A stretch of 64,000 nt of DNA from JAKAWQ01 sp035509315. Its GTDB lineage: Bacteria; Pseudomonadota; Alphaproteobacteria; Acetobacterales; Acetobacteraceae. A program made the translations under genes and the position numbers. Positions within the stretch are counted from its first letter, which is position 1; the number at the start of each line of letters is the position of its first letter. The notes beneath the pieces are model-generated. The model did not search any database. It was not told the DNA's origin and saw nothing but the letters and a program-made list of their open reading frames with translations. This document shows positions 63,143 to 64,000 of this stretch, in pieces. The stretch lies in NCBI GenBank assembly GCA_035509315.1, contig DATJLS010000031.1:74323-138322 (forward strand), in the 5' to 3' direction.

Positions 63143-63447
63143 TCTTTCTTGCTCTCTGATATCGCCATGTGAGTGTCGTGGGACAGGCGGTCCGGAATAT
63201 CGATCGGCAGAGTGGCAAGCGCGGTCCGCCGCGCGAAGGGGTTCGCGCCTGCTGCACAATGGCGCAGACAAAAGATGTCACCCAGCCAGTTGGCATCCTG
63301 CTCGGCATCCCGGCGGGCGCGTTTGTCGCTGTTATATGGATGGTCTGGCTGTTTCGTCTGGCGGTCCCCGTTCAGTAGGATCCGTGATATCGCGACAATG
63401 GAGGACCGGGAGCTCGTCGGGCGCAAAGCGATTCCAGCGTGGTCTCA
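63143..63447. other. Intergenic region before the MITE-like element
   Basis: About 300 bp. A possible 39-residue membrane peptide, ATG 63259 to stop 63378 on the plus strand, has one strong helix (GILLGIPAGAFVAVIWMVWL) but no ribosome site; it may be a remnant. Nothing else seen. Confidence 0.3.
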
Positions 63448-63623
63448 GAGACTGTTTGAGAATGCGACTGTGGTGGTCGTCCGACGCGTCTTTCTGCGCT
63501 TCCGGTGCTCACGGCCCTCGAAGGCCACTCCGCTCCGGTTCTCGAAAGCCGCGCCGGCCGGCGCCTGCGGCGCCCCCAACTTGGAACGAACCGACTCACC
63601 ACAGTGCATTCTCAAACAGTCTC
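63448..63623. mobile_element. 176-bp MITE-like element with 3-bp target duplication
   Basis: Terminal inverted repeats of about 30 bp starting GAGACTGTTTGAGAATGC, with the right end as its complement (GCATTCTCAAACAGTCTC). The element is flanked on both sides by TCA (63445-63447 and 63624-63626), a 3-bp target duplication of the TNA kind used by the IS5/IS1031 group. It has no coding capacity, so a non-autonomous derivative moved in trans is the natural reading. Confidence 0.75.
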
Positions 63624-63746
63624 TCAGCCTATCCACGGCCACTCGCGAAGGCCGTGGTCGTCAAGTTCGCCAACCGTGTCGTCCCTGTCGTCCGATAACG
63701 CCCTGCCGAGGCGGTATTTCACCGAACCGCTTTCTAGGGTTGGAAC

Positions 63747-64000
63747 TCATAACCAGTAGCTGACGGTTGCGGCGATGCAGACGGCGGCATGGAAGTTGAC
63801 GGCGAGACGATCATAGCGTGTAGCGACGTGACGAAAGTCCTTGAGCCGGTTGAACATCTGCTCGATGGCATTCCGGCTTTTGTAGAGATAGGGGGAGAAG
63901 CAATTTTTCCAGATCCGTGTGACCTTCGGCGGAATGTTGGGTGCCGCCCCCTTTGCCTCGATTTTCTGACGCACGGCGTTGGTGTCGTATCCCTTGTCGC
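63747..64000 (-). CDS. IS5-family transposase, C-terminal part cut by right edge
   Basis: The last 84 codons are visible, entering from the right edge with DKGYDTNAVRQKIEAKG, then KSRNAIEQMFNRLKDFRH with the catalytic Glu of the DDE triad, and ending YDRLAVNFHAAVCIAATVSY. This is the classic C-terminus of IS5-group transposases. The rest of the gene and the other IS end are outside the window. The left end of the IS must lie just left of 63747, near TAGGGTTGGAACTC (63735-63748), but no terminal repeat can be confirmed. Confidence 0.88.
   Translation of the reverse strand, partial: DKGYDTNAVRQKIEAKGAAPNIPPKVTRIWKNCFSPYLYKSRNAIEQMFNRLKDFRHVATRYDRLAVNFHAAVCIAATVSYWL

Overview
The window is a high-GC (about two thirds G+C by eye) chromosome segment from an alphaproteobacterium. 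Gene content points that way: DUF6489, DUF3141, MinCDE, PPK2, CUT2-type sugar transporters and a FadR-type GntR regulator. Rhodospirillales/Acetobacteraceae or Beijerinckiaceae-like soil bacteria are the most natural homes; I cannot name a species. It is mostly metabolic and transport genes. No rRNA, tRNA, CRISPR or phage genes are visible, and only one transcriptional regulator (62.3 kb) was found.

Layout. 0-2.3 kb: an M20 amidohydrolase cut by the left edge, then a divergent alpha/beta hydrolase. 2.4-13.4 kb: nine minus-strand genes forming two back-to-back CUT2 ABC importers, each with a tandemly duplicated binding protein. 13.7-15.7 kb: a split chromate-type transporter behind a CYTH-like protein. 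16.1-18.2 kb: a Zn alcohol dehydrogenase and a D-2-hydroxyacid dehydrogenase. 18.4-19.15 kb: Nudix hydrolase and DUF6489. 19.2-23.4 kb: DUF1028 protein plus a peptide-type importer lacking ATPases. 23.5-31.4 kb: dienelactone-hydrolase-like protein, AI-2E-type exporter, a DUF3141 gene broken by an in-frame amber codon, CBS protein, PPK2 and trehalase (a stress/storage flavour). 31.7-35.3 kb: formylglycine-generating enzyme, two small membrane proteins and the arylsulfatase it presumably activates. 35.4-41.6 kb: SDR, branched-chain-type binding protein, quinone oxidoreductase, and two divergent NRAMP-like transporters around a CBS protein.

42.6-50.3 kb is the most interesting block: a tight plus-strand series of metallophosphoesterase (translationally coupled to a 17-codon leader), APC permease, small nucleotidyltransferase, GlnT/PuuA-like glutamine synthetase, MetX-like alpha/beta hydrolase, an N-terminally extended ureohydrolase and a histidine-rich probable metal-binding protein. 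It reads as import and breakdown of a guanidino or amine nitrogen source, with local metal supply for the ureohydrolase and possible nucleotidylylation. MinC-MinD-MinE follow (50.4-52.3 kb).

52.5-63.1 kb is a sugar-acid-like island on the minus strand (two CUT2 binding proteins, two permeases, one ATPase, an enolase-superfamily enzyme, an LVIVD-repeat protein) divergent from a GntR/FCD regulator. It looks somewhat lower in G+C than the rest and ends beside a 176-bp MITE-like element with a TCA target duplication and the 3' end of an IS5-family transposase at the right edge, consistent with acquisition by transfer.
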